Notes: generated by a model not told the origin, from the sequence alone. A DNA stretch of 64,000 nucleotides from Liquorilactobacillus aquaticus DSM 21051 (GCF_001436755.1 NZ_AYZD01000025.1:1-64000), one strand, 5' to 3'; positions 49,262 to 59,325 are shown, counted from the first letter of the stretch. Numbers and translations: made by a program.

Positions 49262-50884
49262 TTACTTAATATATGCATCCTTAAAGTTGTAATTAGCACC
49301 AGAAGAGTTGTAAATTACACCCTTAACTTTAGATTTAACTAATGTTGCTTGTGCTTGTTGATAGATAGGAGAAATACCTTGGTCTTGCATTAAGATCTTT
49401 TCAGCCTGAACTAAATCATTCCAACGTTTTGTTGTGTTCCCGGAATCAGTTGTCTTAGAAGCCTCGATCAATTTGTCATATTCAGTGTTCTTCCAATTAC
49501 CATTATTGTAAGAGTTATCTGAAGTAAACAAGTCTAAGAAACTGATTGGATCAGCAAAATCAGCGCCCCAAGCTGAAACAACGACATCGAAATTACCCTT
49601 TTCTGAACGATCTAAACGTGTCTTGAATGGTACATTAGTAACGGAAACCTTTGCACCTGGCAAACTTTCTTCAATCTGACTTTGTAAGAATGGAGTTGTT
49701 TTATTTCCAGAGTCTGTATCATCACTTAAGATGCTAAAGCTTAATTCCTTAACGCCCAATTCCTTCAAGCCTTCATTCCACAGCTTCTTAGCCTTAGCTG
49801 TATCTGTAGCAGTTGCATCTTTAACGACTGCCTCATCAGCAAAATCCTTGCCGTTATGCTTGGACAACCCAGATGCTACTAAGCCCTTAGCAACAGTTGA
49901 ACCGTCACCCAAGACTTTGTTAACATACTGTTTACGGTCAATGACCAGTGAGATCGCTTGACGAATTTTCTTATTCTGGAATTCCTTTTTGGTTTGGTTA
50001 TATTCAAGATAGAAAGTCGATGCACCACGACGTGTAACTAATTCTTTAGAGTTGCTCATCTGTTTTGCTTGTTCGGCATTTAAGTATGTCATGTCAAGCT
50101 TACCAGATTGATACAAGTTATAAGCCGTTGTGTTGCTCTTGTTGACTTTGTAATTGATGGCTGACAACTTAACATTCTTCTTGTCCCAATAATCATTATT
50201 TTTCTTCAATGTCCAGCTCAAATTAGTTCCTGTCCATTTAGTCAATTCATATGGTCCGTTATATACCATATACTTCGAAGCTGTGCCATACTTGCTGCCA
50301 TACTTTTCAACAGCCTTTTGACTTTGTGGGTAGAAACTTGGGAAGCCCATCAATAACTTGAAGTATGGAAGTTTCTTATCTAGAGTAACAACTAATTTAT
50401 AATTGCCTTCTGCTTTGATCCCTAAAGTAGATGGTGACTTCTTCCCATCCATAATGTCATCCGCATTTTGGATACCACTGAACAGGTAAGCGTATTGTGA
50501 ACCAGTTGAAGGTTTAACCGTCCGCTGCCATGAGTAAACAAAATCTTTGGCAGTAACTTTATCACCATTACTCCATTTAGCATTCTTGCGCAGCGTGAAT
50601 GTGTATTTCAGGCCATCACTAGAAACCGTGGTTTTAGTCGCAATACCCGGTTCGATCTTGCTATCCTTACCTAAACGATACAAACCTTCATTCGTATTGT
50701 TTAATGTATCAAAGCTGACACGGTCAGTTGCCTTGGAAAGATCTATTGTAGGCAACTCTGCGTTCTCATCCCAATTTAAGACTTGCTTGGTTGAGCTACT
50801 TGTACTTTTAGAACCGCAGGCTGCTAAAAAGACTGCCGACAGCACCGCAACTGCTCCAAGCTTAGCGAATTTATTCAATTTCAT
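49262..50884 (-). CDS. oppA: Oligopeptide-binding lipoprotein OppA
   Basis: The protein has 540 residues. A lipoprotein signal with lipobox LAAC near residue 23 tethers it outside the membrane. The body is the SBP type 5 fold: conserved WSNGDKVTAKDFVYSWQRTV near residue 110 and the IRQAISLVIDRKQYV stretch. It captures peptides for OppBCDF. It starts the opp operon, and the upstream region is AT-rich. GGAGTAG precedes the ATG. Confidence 0.95.
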   Translation of the reverse strand: MKLNKFAKLGAVAVLSAVFLAACGSKSTSSSTKQVLNWDENAELPTIDLSKATDRVSFDTLNNTNEGLYRLGKDSKIEPGIATKTTVSSDGLKYTFTLRKNAKWSNGDKVTAKDFVYSWQRTVKPSTGSQYAYLFSGIQNADDIMDGKKSPSTLGIKAEGNYKLVVTLDKKLPYFKLLMGFPSFYPQSQKAVEKYGSKYGTASKYMVYNGPYELTKWTGTNLSWTLKKNNDYWDKKNVKLSAINYKVNKSNTTAYNLYQSGKLDMTYLNAEQAKQMSNSKELVTRRGASTFYLEYNQTKKEFQNKKIRQAISLVIDRKQYVNKVLGDGSTVAKGLVASGLSKHNGKDFADEAVVKDATATDTAKAKKLWNEGLKELGVKELSFSILSDDTDSGNKTTPFLQSQIEESLPGAKVSVTNVPFKTRLDRSEKGNFDVVVSAWGADFADPISFLDLFTSDNSYNNGNWKNTEYDKLIEASKTTDSGNTTKRWNDLVQAEKILMQDQGISPIYQQAQATLVKSKVKGVIYNSSGANYNFKDAYIK

Positions 50885-51338
50885 CGCAAAACTACTCCTT
50901 TTTTTGTTTCTAAACGAAACATTATTTATTACAGTGGTTAAATTTTATATGAAATTTAAATTAAATACAAGTAAAAATTCTTATATTCATGATAACAAAA
51001 AACAATCCGTTGAAATTATATGTTACAAAAAGTGCCATAACTTAGTTTTGTTAACATTTTTGCCGTTTTATTTACTTTTTCAAAGCAAAAAGCTCTATTA
51101 TTTTCCAATCATAAAAACATTCGCTCTGATTGAAAAAAATGTTTTTCAAGGCTTTTTTTTCAAAATTATATTATTTTTCTTACTAATAAACATCGTCCAG
51201 CTCTCAAACGGCTGTGCTTAAATTATTAAAAAGTTAAAAAATTATTTAATATTTCTCTCAACTCTCATCTATATCTTATTCAGCGACCATCTTGATTAAA
51301 TGTTATAATATTCAAATAACAAAGGAGGGGATTTCCTT
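50885..51338. other. Intergenic region between oppA and hflX
   Basis: Very AT-rich, holding the divergent oppA and hflX promoters. TATAAT at 51304-51309 and AAAGGAGGGG before the ATG belong to hflX. I looked for a CodY box upstream of oppA (AATTTT and GAAATT pieces near 50941) but the match is too loose to claim. A plus-strand frame running in from oppA is a shadow. Confidence 0.45.
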
Positions 51339-52589
51339 ATGATCCCAGTTATTATCGCCGGAATTGAGAATCAGCAAACCAATTTTGATTATTTAATGGA
51401 AGAATTAGCAGAATTGGCTTACGCAAATGGCATGCAAGTCGTTGCTGATGTTAGACAGAAGCTTCAGAGACCTGTTGCTGCAACCTACCTAGGCAAAGGT
51501 AAAATTCAGGAGCTCTACCGCATCGGCCAAGCAAAAGAAGCTGCCGTTTTGCTTTTGAATGATGAACTTTCACCAACACAGATCCGTAACTTAGAAAAAG
51601 AAACAAATCTGGATGTGCTTGACAGAACAGAATTGATCCTTGAAATTTTTTCGTCACGTGCGCGAACAAAAGAAGCTCAGCTTCAAGTAGAAATTGCGCG
51701 TTTGAAGTACAAATTACCTCGTTTAAGAACTTCTTCACACGAAAAGCTCGATCAGCAAAGTTCTGGCGGCTCACTTGCCAACCGTGGTGCAGGCGAAACA
51801 AAGCTTGAAATAAACCGGCGGACAATTCAAAAAAGAATTGCTCAGTTGAGCCGCGAATTGAAGAACATTGACAAGGAACAGCTGATCAAAAGCAGCTCGC
51901 GACGTGAATCAGGTCTCCCAAGTGTTGCGCTAGTCGGCTACACTAATTCAGGCAAATCAACCACAATGAACGGATTGCTTCACTTTTTAAATAGTCCTGA
52001 TGCCAAAGAAGTCCTGACTAAAGATATGCTTTTTGCGACCCTTGACACATCTGTTCGCAAATTACACTTTAAAGATAATCGTGAATTTCTATTGAGTGAT
52101 ACGGTCGGTTTTGTCAGCAAATTACCGCACAACCTAGTCAAAGCCTTTCAATCTACTCTGGCAGAAGTCAAAAACGCAGACCTCTTGCTTCACGTTGTTG
52201 ATATTTCTGACGAACACTCCGCTGAGATGATTAAAATCACAACTGAAACACTGAAGCAATTAGGAGTTGAAAACACTCCTATGATTTATGCCTTTAACAA
52301 AGCGGACAAGACTGGTGGAGACTATCCCGTAATCGAAGGCCTCCAAATAACTTATAGCGCACGCGATGAAGAATCAATAAGTGCTCTTGCGGACTTGATG
52401 AAACAGGTTCTTTTTAAAGATTACAAAACACATAAATACTTCATCTCTTACGAACAAGGACGCTATCTGGAAAAATTGAACAAGTTGGCACGTGTAACCA
52501 AAACGGATTATACAGAGAAAGGGACCGTGATAACTGCCGAAGTAGCACCAGTGCAGGAAGAATACTTCTCACGTTTCTTAACTGAATAA
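51339..52589 (+). CDS. hflX: GTPase HflX, ribosome-splitting factor
   Basis: The protein has 416 residues. The N-terminal HflX domain reads VADVRQKLQRPVAATYLGKG then a Gly-rich SSGGSLANRGAGETKLE loop. The G domain has G1 GYTNSGKST, G3 DTVGFVSKLPHNLVKAFQST and G4 NKAD. HflX splits stalled or hibernating 70S ribosomes under stress. It is a single gene with a clear AGGAGG. The SteT-like exchanger follows 61 bp later and may be co-transcribed. Confidence 0.95.
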   Translation: MIPVIIAGIENQQTNFDYLMEELAELAYANGMQVVADVRQKLQRPVAATYLGKGKIQELYRIGQAKEAAVLLLNDELSPTQIRNLEKETNLDVLDRTELILEIFSSRARTKEAQLQVEIARLKYKLPRLRTSSHEKLDQQSSGGSLANRGAGETKLEINRRTIQKRIAQLSRELKNIDKEQLIKSSSRRESGLPSVALVGYTNSGKSTTMNGLLHFLNSPDAKEVLTKDMLFATLDTSVRKLHFKDNREFLLSDTVGFVSKLPHNLVKAFQSTLAEVKNADLLLHVVDISDEHSAEMIKITTETLKQLGVENTPMIYAFNKADKTGGDYPVIEGLQITYSARDEESISALADLMKQVLFKDYKTHKYFISYEQGRYLEKLNKLARVTKTDYTEKGTVITAEVAPVQEEYFSRFLTE

Positions 52590-52650
52590 AATTTATCTGC
52601 AATTATTTGTCTTATAAATACAAACAAATAATGGGAAAGGAAAGTAAAGA

Positions 52651-53970
52651 ATGAAACAACAAGCACAACTCAAGCGTTCACTTGGCCTATGGTCATCGCT
52701 TGCTTTAGTTATCGGAACAGTCATTGGTTCCGGTATTTTTTTCAAACAAGCATCAGTCCTTGATTATTCTCACTCAACCACAATGGCACTGCTAGCATGG
52801 ATCTTCGGGGGACTTTTGACCCTAGCATCGGGTCTGACAATTGCAGAAATTGGTGCACAAATGCCCCACACTGGCGGACTTTATTTTTATATGGAAAAAA
52901 TTTATGGCAAGTTGTGGGGATTTCTCTCTGGATGGATGCAAATTATTGTTTACGGACCAGCTATGATCGCTGCTTTAGGTTCTTATCTTGCTGTTTTATT
53001 AGTTGCCTTTTTTGATCTGCCCAATTCGTGGGAACACCCGTTAGCTATTTTTTCGGTGGCGCTTATAACAATTTTTAATTTATTGTCGAATCGTTATGGG
53101 GCTGCTTTTCAGATTCTAACTACGATCGGTAAATTTATTCCAATCATTGCAATTATCATCTTTGGACTTTTCTTTGGAGATCATAACGCTTTGGGGAATG
53201 TTGTCTCACAATCATCAAGCAGTTCTACAGGTAATTTTGGTGTCGCTATCCTAGCAACGCTTTTTGCATATGATGGCTGGATTCTACTGGCTAACATGGG
53301 AGGCGAGATCAAAAATCCGCAAAAACTACTTCCACTGGCAATAATTTGGGGACTTGTAATCGTCTTGGTTGCTTATATTTTAGTAACTTGGGGCATTTTC
53401 AGTGTTTTAACGGCTGACCAGATCCATCAATTCGGTGAAGATGCAGCACCTCACTTTGCTTCAATTGCATTTGGCAACTTAGGCGGAAAACTCCTTAATA
53501 TTGGAATCATTATTTCGATTGCTGGCTGTCTGAATGGTAAGATCATGTCTTTTCCGCGTATCATGTATGCAATGGCCAAAAACGATGATCTACCTTTCTC
53601 TAAGAAATTAGCCTACGTTAACGCCAAAACACATAGTCCAATGATTGCAACTCTTGTAATTTTTTGCATTGCTGTTTTAATGATATTGAGTGTCAATGCT
53701 GATCGTTTGACTGAACTATGCATTTTTACTGTCTATTGTTTCTACGTTATAGCATTTTGCGGACTTTTCAAACTAAGACTCGTTCATCCGCAGCGACCTC
53801 GTCCATTCTCAGTTCCCCTTTATCCATGGATTCCCTTGATTGCGATTGGAGGAGCCATCTTTGTTCTGATCAGTGAAATCATCAGTGATACTCAAGGTGT
53901 TTTAGTCTCGCTGATAATCGTCATTGTTGGGATCCCAATCTACTTCTATAAAAATAGACCCGAGCGGTGA
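52651..53970 (+). CDS. APC-family amino acid exchanger, SteT/LAT-like
   Basis: The protein has 439 residues and 12 membrane segments. Helix 1 carries VIGTVIGSGIFFKQASVL, the unwound substrate-binding motif GSGIF. MGGEIKNPQKLLPLAI is the conserved E-x-KNP loop. The closest known model is the Ser/Thr exchanger SteT of B. subtilis, but the substrate here is not certain. AAAGGAAAG precedes the ATG. A strong terminator follows. Confidence 0.88.
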   Translation: MKQQAQLKRSLGLWSSLALVIGTVIGSGIFFKQASVLDYSHSTTMALLAWIFGGLLTLASGLTIAEIGAQMPHTGGLYFYMEKIYGKLWGFLSGWMQIIVYGPAMIAALGSYLAVLLVAFFDLPNSWEHPLAIFSVALITIFNLLSNRYGAAFQILTTIGKFIPIIAIIIFGLFFGDHNALGNVVSQSSSSSTGNFGVAILATLFAYDGWILLANMGGEIKNPQKLLPLAIIWGLVIVLVAYILVTWGIFSVLTADQIHQFGEDAAPHFASIAFGNLGGKLLNIGIIISIAGCLNGKIMSFPRIMYAMAKNDDLPFSKKLAYVNAKTHSPMIATLVIFCIAVLMILSVNADRLTELCIFTVYCFYVIAFCGLFKLRLVHPQRPRPFSVPLYPWIPLIAIGGAIFVLISEIISDTQGVLVSLIIVIVGIPIYFYKNRPER

Positions 53971-53992
53971 TTTCATTTACAATGTTCAAAAC

Positions 53993-54044
53993 AAAAAAGC
54001 TGTCCTTGATACACACAATACGTGTATTCAAGGACAGCTTTTTT
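53993..54044. terminator. Strong bidirectional terminator
   Basis: A stem of about 22 bp (AAAAAAGCTGTCCTTGATAC with its complement, one bulge) is flanked by A6 and T6 between the convergent exchanger and ABC permease genes. Confidence 0.93.
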
Positions 54045-54062
54045 ATTTGTGTTATCTTGCTG

Positions 54063-54716
54063 CTAGCTTGTTCTTCTTTCAAGGCCTGATGCTACTAGTG
54101 ATAAAGCATAACAAACCACAAAGTACATTACCGCCAGAGCGATAAACATTGGAATCATATAACGGGTGTTCTGACCATAGATAATTTGAGCACGATACAA
54201 TAATTCAGGCAGAACGATAATAGTTGCTAAAGATGTATCTTTTATCAAAGAAATGAACTGACTCACCAACGGTGGGATCATTTTTTTCATTGCTTGTGGA
54301 AGAACGATAACACGCAGTCCCTGCCAGTAAGTCATTCCAACTGAACGGGCCCCTTCCATCTGCCCCGTGTCAACAGCTTGGATACCACCACGAACGATTT
54401 CAGCGATCATTGCTGATTCAAAAACAGTCATTGCTGCAATTGCAGCAGACAGAGGTTCCATTTTGATCCCGATCTTTGGAAGCCCGAAATAAGTAAAGAA
54501 CAAAAGTAATAACAGTGGTAAATTCCTAATTAAATCAATAATAAATCCAACTATCGCAGACAAGAAAGGGAAGCGAATATATCGAATTATACCTAGAATT
54601 GATCCAAAAATAAAACTCAAAACAATTGAAATGACCGAAACTTCAATAGTTACCCACAAACCCTCCAGTAAATAGCGCAAGTTGATCCATGAATAAGCTT
54701 CAGCTAAATTTGACAT
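54063..54716 (-). CDS. glnP: Polar amino acid ABC transporter permease (GlnP type)
   Basis: The protein has 217 residues with about five membrane segments. The HEQ-type permease loop reads GARSVGMTYWQGLRVIVLPQ followed by AMKKMIPPL. It works with the paralogous permease gene 17 bp upstream as a heterodimer for glutamine or a related amino acid. It is last in the operon. The glutamine label is by family only. Confidence 0.88.
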   Translation of the reverse strand: MSNLAEAYSWINLRYLLEGLWVTIEVSVISIVLSFIFGSILGIIRYIRFPFLSAIVGFIIDLIRNLPLLLLLFFTYFGLPKIGIKMEPLSAAIAAMTVFESAMIAEIVRGGIQAVDTGQMEGARSVGMTYWQGLRVIVLPQAMKKMIPPLVSQFISLIKDTSLATIIVLPELLYRAQIIYGQNTRYMIPMFIALAVMYFVVCYALSLVASGLERRTS

Positions 54717-54733
54717 TTAATTCACCCTCCTTC

Positions 54734-55372
54734 TTAAGCCAGTTTTTTCTCTAAATACCGCATGTAATAGCTTAGTGGCAACGTAATGATCAAGTACAGA
54801 ATCCCAACAACAATATACGTATTGAACGTATCAAAAGTTGTCGAAGCAATCGCATCTCCTTGATACATTAAATCAAAGCCGGCCACAAATGCCAGCACTG
54901 AAGAATTCTTAACTAAGTTTATGAATTGATTGCCTAAAGGCGGAATAACATATCTAAATGCTTGAGGAAGAATGATGTGCCACATTGCCTGCATAAAACT
55001 CATTCCGTTGGCACGTGCGCCTTCCATCTGACCATCATCAACCGCTTGGATCCCTGCACGCACGGTTTCAGCAATGAAAGATGAAGTATAAAGCGTTAGG
55101 CCGATCGTCCCAGCTGTGAAGCCATCCAAAGTAACAAAAAATTGCGGAACAACGACATAAAAGAACATTCCAATTACCAGTAACGGTATATTACGAAAAA
55201 CTTCAATATAAACACGACCGACTATATGCAATATCTTGTATGGCAAAACTTCAAAAATTGCAAATGTCGAACCGATTATCAAACTAAAAAATAATGCGAT
55301 CACACTGCAAAGAAGTGTGTTTCCAAAACCAAGCAGCAATTCTTGCCAATGTTGTGTAAAGACATTTATCAT
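54734..55372 (-). CDS. glnM: Polar amino acid ABC transporter permease (GlnM type)
   Basis: The protein has 212 residues. The permease loop is GARANGMSFMQAMWHIILPQ then AFRYVIPPLGNQFI. The first four bases overlap the end of the binding-protein gene (ATGA), so the two are coupled. It is the partner of the downstream GlnP-type gene. Confidence 0.88.
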   Translation of the reverse strand: MINVFTQHWQELLLGFGNTLLCSVIALFFSLIIGSTFAIFEVLPYKILHIVGRVYIEVFRNIPLLVIGMFFYVVVPQFFVTLDGFTAGTIGLTLYTSSFIAETVRAGIQAVDDGQMEGARANGMSFMQAMWHIILPQAFRYVIPPLGNQFINLVKNSSVLAFVAGFDLMYQGDAIASTTFDTFNTYIVVGILYLIITLPLSYYMRYLEKKLA

Positions 55373-56202
55373 TGTTGGCTCGCCTCCTTCAAATCAAAGC
55401 CTGCGACGTTTCCAAACCATTTCTGCAGCAGTCTTTGATAAGTTCCGTCTCTTCTCATATCGGCGATCGCCTTATCTATCTTATTCTTCAATTGTGTTTG
55501 ATTCTTATCAACGGCAATCCCATAAGGTTCGTTAGTAAACGTGCCTCCGACAACATGATAGCTAGGATTCTCTGATGCGATCCCAAATAAAATACCGTTA
55601 TCGGTTGTCATCGCATCCCCTTGACCTGATTTAAGAGCTGTAAAGGCTTGTGCATAATCCTCTAGTTCCAAAACCTTGGCTTTGGGTGCATATTTTTTGA
55701 CGTTAACTGCAGAGGTCGAGCCCTTGACAGCCAAAACTGTCATTCCATCTTTATTCAAATCACGAACATTCTTGATACTGCTCTCTCTTTTTACCAGCAA
55801 TGATTGTCCAGCTGCAAAATAAACATTTGAGAAATCAACAATCTTTTCTCGGTCCGGTGTAATCGTCATTGTAGCTATGATAGCATCAATATTTCCGTTC
55901 TTGAGCAAGGGAATACGTGTCTTACTGGTAACTTGAACAAATTTTGCATGACCCTTTTTACCAAGGACCCTTTTAGTGATCTCTTTGCCCATATCAATAT
56001 CAAAGCCCTTAATTGTTCCAGACTTGATATCCATCAGACCAAACAAACGCGTATCAGCTTTAACGCCCCATGTCAAAGTGTTACTTGTTTGACTTCTTTT
56101 AAGCGCATTTTGTTCGGTACTCTTCTCATTTGAACAAGCACCAAGCGATAGGGTCAATAAAAGCATCCCAAGTAAAAGTAGGATTGATTTTAGTTTTCTC
56201 AT
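55369..56202 (-). CDS. glnH: Polar amino acid-binding lipoprotein (GlnH type)
   Basis: The protein has 277 residues. The lipobox is LSLGAC near residue 23. The SBP type 3 fold shows LMDIKSGTIKGFDIDMGKEI, PDREKIVDFSNVYFAAGQSL and DAMTTDNGILFG. It binds an amino acid, probably glutamine or glutamate, outside the membrane. It lies 14 bp after the ATPase gene and overlaps the permease gene. Confidence 0.9.
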   Translation of the reverse strand: MRKLKSILLLLGMLLLTLSLGACSNEKSTEQNALKRSQTSNTLTWGVKADTRLFGLMDIKSGTIKGFDIDMGKEITKRVLGKKGHAKFVQVTSKTRIPLLKNGNIDAIIATMTITPDREKIVDFSNVYFAAGQSLLVKRESSIKNVRDLNKDGMTVLAVKGSTSAVNVKKYAPKAKVLELEDYAQAFTALKSGQGDAMTTDNGILFGIASENPSYHVVGGTFTNEPYGIAVDKNQTQLKNKIDKAIADMRRDGTYQRLLQKWFGNVAGFDLKEASQQ

Positions 56203-56216
56203 TATTCTTCCCCCTC

Positions 56217-56951
56217 TTAATGCTTGATGATCTTGCTTAGGAATTGCTGTGCTCTCTTCTCCTTAGGTGCTTTAAAGAAGACATCTGCTCTTTCATCTTC
56301 AAGAATTTCCCCATCATCAATAAAAATAACCCGATCAGCCACCTCACGGGCAAAACCCATCTCATGTGTTACAACGACCATGGTCATTCCCTCAGTCGCT
56401 ATTTTCTTCATAACATTTAAAACATCATCAATCATTTCAGGATCAAGCGCTGAAGTTGGTTCATCAAATAGCAGTGCTTTAGGTTTCATTGCCAGACTAC
56501 GCGCAATTGCTACACGCTGCTTTTGTCCACCAGAAAGTTGGCGTGGATAAGATTCAGCCTTGTCCGCCACCCCGACACTCTTCAACAAACGCATGGCATG
56601 TTCCTTGTTCTCTTTAGGATCACGTTTCAAAACTAGTTTGGGTGCTAGCATAATGTTCTCAAGCACTGTTTTGTTATCATACAGATTGAAATGTTGGAAA
56701 ACCATTCCGACATCTTTTCTAATCTGATTTAGATCCGTTTTACTGTCAGCCAGATCATAGCCATTGACGATCAGCTGTCCTTCAGTAAAATCTTCAAGAC
56801 CGTTAATAGTTCTAATCAATGTACTTTTCCCAGAACCAGAAGGACCGATGACAACAACAACTTCACCCTTGTCCACCTTTAGGTTAATATTTTTTAGCGC
56901 ATGAAACTTATCGTAGTACTTTTCGACATTTTTAAACTCAATCATTGCCAT
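56217..56951 (-). CDS. glnQ: Polar amino acid ABC transporter ATPase (GlnQ type)
   Basis: About 244 residues. Walker A is [18 protein letters not shown], signature [16 protein letters not shown], Walker [15 protein letters not shown]-loop [10 protein letters not shown]. The start at ATG 56951 lies eight bases after AGGAGG. The longer frame includes that site. It opens the operon glnQ-glnH-glnM-glnP. Confidence 0.93.
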   Translation of the reverse strand: MAMIEFKNVEKYYDKFHALKNINLKVDKGEVVVVIGPSGSGKSTLIRTINGLEDFTEGQLIVNGYDLADSKTDLNQIRKDVGMVFQHFNLYDNKTVLENIMLAPKLVLKRDPKENKEHAMRLLKSVGVADKAESYPRQLSGGQKQRVAIARSLAMKPKALLFDEPTSALDPEMIDDVLNVMKKIATEGMTMVVVTHEMGFAREVADRVIFIDDGEILEDERADVFFKAPKEKRAQQFLSKIIKH

Positions 56952-56978
56952 TTCTTTTTCCTCCTTGAGAGCAATCAT

Positions 56979-57344
56979 TAATTTCCGGTAACTACAATAT
57001 TAAAATTTAATTTGATTTTGTGCAAGAAATTCGAATTAATATTATTTTTAAGATAAATTATAGCTATTTAACTTTGTTAAACAAAGTTAGCTACACCAAA
57101 AAAATTACATAACATCAAAAAATAAATTATAAAAAATAAGAGATTTTTGTATCCAACAAATAATCACGAACGTAACTATTAGTTTATTAAAATAATTCGT
57201 GTTTATTCAAAATAAAATGACTTTGAGCGCGTGTTAATACATAAAATACGAATCTAAAACAACGAAAATAAAGACCATTCTATTTATACTCTCTCAAACC
57301 AAATTTCAAAATCTGTATCCATCCTTTCTGGAAAGCTCGTCATT
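56979..57344. other. AT-rich intergenic region upstream of glnQ
   Basis: It contains the glnQ promoter region and is very low in GC. No ORF, repeat or RNA family is recognised. Confidence 0.4.
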
Positions 57345-57392
57345 AAAAAAAACAGTTAGAAACTGAACAAAGCCAATTTCTAACTGTTTTTT
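57345..57392. terminator. Terminator downstream of the membrane protein gene at 57452
   Basis: A perfect 16-bp stem (AAAAAACAGTTAGAAA with TTTCTAACTGTTTTTT) has T runs on both strands, about 60 bp after the minus-strand stop. Confidence 0.9.
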
Positions 57393-57451
57393 AGTTCATT
57401 CTCAAGCTTTTTAGGCATTTTCAATCATAAAACTTCACTTTTTTAAAACGC

Positions 57452-58273
57452 CTAAACCTTTTTGGGAACTTCTTTTTCTCGATACGCAACTTGGAGCTTC
57501 AATTCATAAGGACCTTCTTCTTGCATTACTGTTGAACGACCAGCAAACTTGTACGGGCCACCATGAACAGCTGCAGCGGCAACAAATAAGCTGTATTTCC
57601 GTTCCACCTCGGTAACCGGCATCAAACCAACAGATTTGATTTGCCCGAGCTGCTTTCTTTCAATCTGATTAATACCACCATACAAGTTCAAATGACCATT
57701 TTCATGCACCAACTCAAAATAAGGAAGTGCGACTGGTTCATTTAAAGCATAGACATTTTCTTTCTTTGCATGGGCAATTTTAAATATTTCATTATCGCTA
57801 TGTCCACCATAATCAAGCCTAAGGTACCCTTCAGCTGCCAATTGACCAACAATCTCGTTCAAAGCCTGAATCTCTGTAGGATTTCTTTTAAGCTTTGCCG
57901 GTAAAATGGTTTCACCCTTGAAGAGGCCATTAGTTTGCACGAACCCATTTTGTGGGCTTGCCTTCTTATCCATCAAATCATCTTTAGGCTTCATCCCTAA
58001 TTTTTTTTCGATCCAAGGTGAAAAATCAAAACGCGACTTTTTGGATGTGAAAAAATACAAAATATTCAAATAAGCAAAATAACTGATACCAAAAAAAGCT
58101 AAAATAAACAACAAGCCTCTTGCTAAAAAGCCATTTGCTAGGAAACGGTATGCTACATACAGCAGATAGAAATTACCAACTGTTCCTAGGATTGTATACA
58201 CACGATTCTTTAGCTTGACGTTGATATTGATATAGCCCAAATAACTGTTGATTAATCCTATAATACTGAACAA
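57452..58273 (-). CDS. Conserved lactobacillus membrane protein of unknown function
   Basis: The protein has 273 residues. Three membrane segments lie in about the first 80 residues (VGNFYLLYVAYRFL, GLLFILAFFGISYFAY). A soluble domain follows with YLRLDYGGHSDNEIFKIAHA and LNLYGGINQIERKQLG. It resembles a Lactobacillaceae-specific family (perhaps DUF6681), a label I hold loosely. It starts 12 bp after the Ser-rich protein gene, so the two are probably co-transcribed. Confidence 0.65.
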   Translation of the reverse strand: MFSIIGLINSYLGYININVKLKNRVYTILGTVGNFYLLYVAYRFLANGFLARGLLFILAFFGISYFAYLNILYFFTSKKSRFDFSPWIEKKLGMKPKDDLMDKKASPQNGFVQTNGLFKGETILPAKLKRNPTEIQALNEIVGQLAAEGYLRLDYGGHSDNEIFKIAHAKKENVYALNEPVALPYFELVHENGHLNLYGGINQIERKQLGQIKSVGLMPVTEVERKYSLFVAAAAVHGGPYKFAGRSTVMQEEGPYELKLQVAYREKEVPKKV

Positions 58274-58285
58274 GTCATTTCCCTC

Positions 58286-58801
58286 CTATTCTCCTGTAGC
58301 ATTATTGTTTTGAGTATTCTGGTTGTTTTGAGTTTGTGTACTTGAAGATGAACTTTCAGTTTGTCTGCTCGTAGATTGAGAACTAGATTGGGTTGAGCTG
58401 CTACTATCATCCTCATCAGCATCATTCTCTTCACTTGATGCACTACTACTACCAGTATTTGAGGAAGATGCTGATTCAGCTGAACTTTGATCCGTATCTT
58501 CACTGCTGCTATCACTACCTTGTTGTTCCTCAGATGAAGTAGAACTATCCTCACTGCTAGATCTTGAAGTTGTTTCATCACTGTCAGATTCTGAGCTACT
58601 CTTTTTATCACTAGAATCGGTGGCTTTAGAAGACCCACCTGACGCACTTGAAACCGAACTAGAATTTTCAACTGTTTGTGTTACCGGTTTACCCTCGGAA
58701 GTATTTGTTGCCTTATTCACAGCCACATTGGTCGCACCCAAAGCAAGTACGACCGACATAATAGCAAATGGTGTAATGAAAGGCGGTGTTCGATAAGCCA
58801 T
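58286..58801 (-). CDS. Ser/Asp/Glu-rich single-pass surface protein
   Basis: About 171 residues. One membrane or signal-anchor helix (FITPFAIMSVVLALGATNVA) at the N-terminus is followed by about 125 residues made almost wholly of Ser, Asp, Glu, Thr, Gln and Asn. No LPXTG or C-terminal anchor is seen, so it is likely held by its N-terminal helix with the acidic tail outside. Ser-rich tails of this kind are often glycosylated. ATG 58801 follows GGAGAG. Function unknown. Confidence 0.6.
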   Translation of the reverse strand: MAYRTPPFITPFAIMSVVLALGATNVAVNKATNTSEGKPVTQTVENSSSVSSASGGSSKATDSSDKKSSSESDSDETTSRSSSEDSSTSSEEQQGSDSSSEDTDQSSAESASSSNTGSSSASSEENDADEDDSSSSTQSSSQSTSRQTESSSSSTQTQNNQNTQNNNATGE

Positions 58802-58868
58802 TCTTAATCTCTCCATTTCTTATCCTGAAACTTAATATTATTAAACCAAAACTAAGCTTTAAAAGATA

Positions 58869-59306
58869 CTACTTAGGCCGATCTTTGCTTAATTTTATAC
58901 AATCAGCACACAAACCATACAATTCAAAGTGATGCTCGTCAATTCGGCACCCGGGAAGCTGTTCTTCAAAATAATCCAGCGGGCACATTTCAACTTCTTG
59001 CACCTTGCCGCATTGTTTGCAAATAAAGTGATGATGGTGCTGATGTATGAAATCACATTGGTACTTAACACTCGCGTTACCATCCCTTGTTCGCTGCTCA
59101 ATGATTCCAACTTCCTCGAATTCCTTTATATTTCTGTAAATTGTATTATGGCTCATGCCCGGGTAAATACTGTGCATGTATTTGTCAACTGCCACAACAT
59201 TAATATATTGTTCCTGGAAATGACTTAAATATTCCAAGAGACTCAAACGTTGTTTAGTAATTTTATAATTGTTTTTCTGTAGCAACTTTACTGCGACCTC
59301 TATCAT
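58869..59306 (-). CDS. Fur-family metalloregulator
   Basis: About 145 residues. The winged helix reads QRLSLLEYLSHF and MSHNTIYRNIKEFEEVGIIE. The metal region has HQHHHHFICKQCGKVQEVE and the second structural-zinc pair CADC, plus EEQLPGCRIDEHHFELYG. The family includes Fur, Zur and PerR. I cannot separate them safely, though the four-His run and both CxxC pairs fit a zinc or iron sensor. ATG 59306 is preferred to GTG four codons upstream, which touches the GGGGGTG site. Confidence 0.9.
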   Translation of the reverse strand: MIEVAVKLLQKNNYKITKQRLSLLEYLSHFQEQYINVVAVDKYMHSIYPGMSHNTIYRNIKEFEEVGIIEQRTRDGNASVKYQCDFIHQHHHHFICKQCGKVQEVEMCPLDYFEEQLPGCRIDEHHFELYGLCADCIKLSKDRPK

Positions 59307-59325
59307 AAAAAAACGCACACCCCCG

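Noticed and set aside
50885-51000. CodY box upstream of oppA
   Set aside because: AATTTT and GAAATT pieces occur but the spacing and inner bases match the consensus poorly, expected by chance at this AT content.
50547-51221. Plus-strand frame of 224 codons antisense to oppA and into the intergenic region
   Set aside because: Lies opposite a clear oppA gene, has no ribosome site, and runs into very AT-rich DNA by chance.
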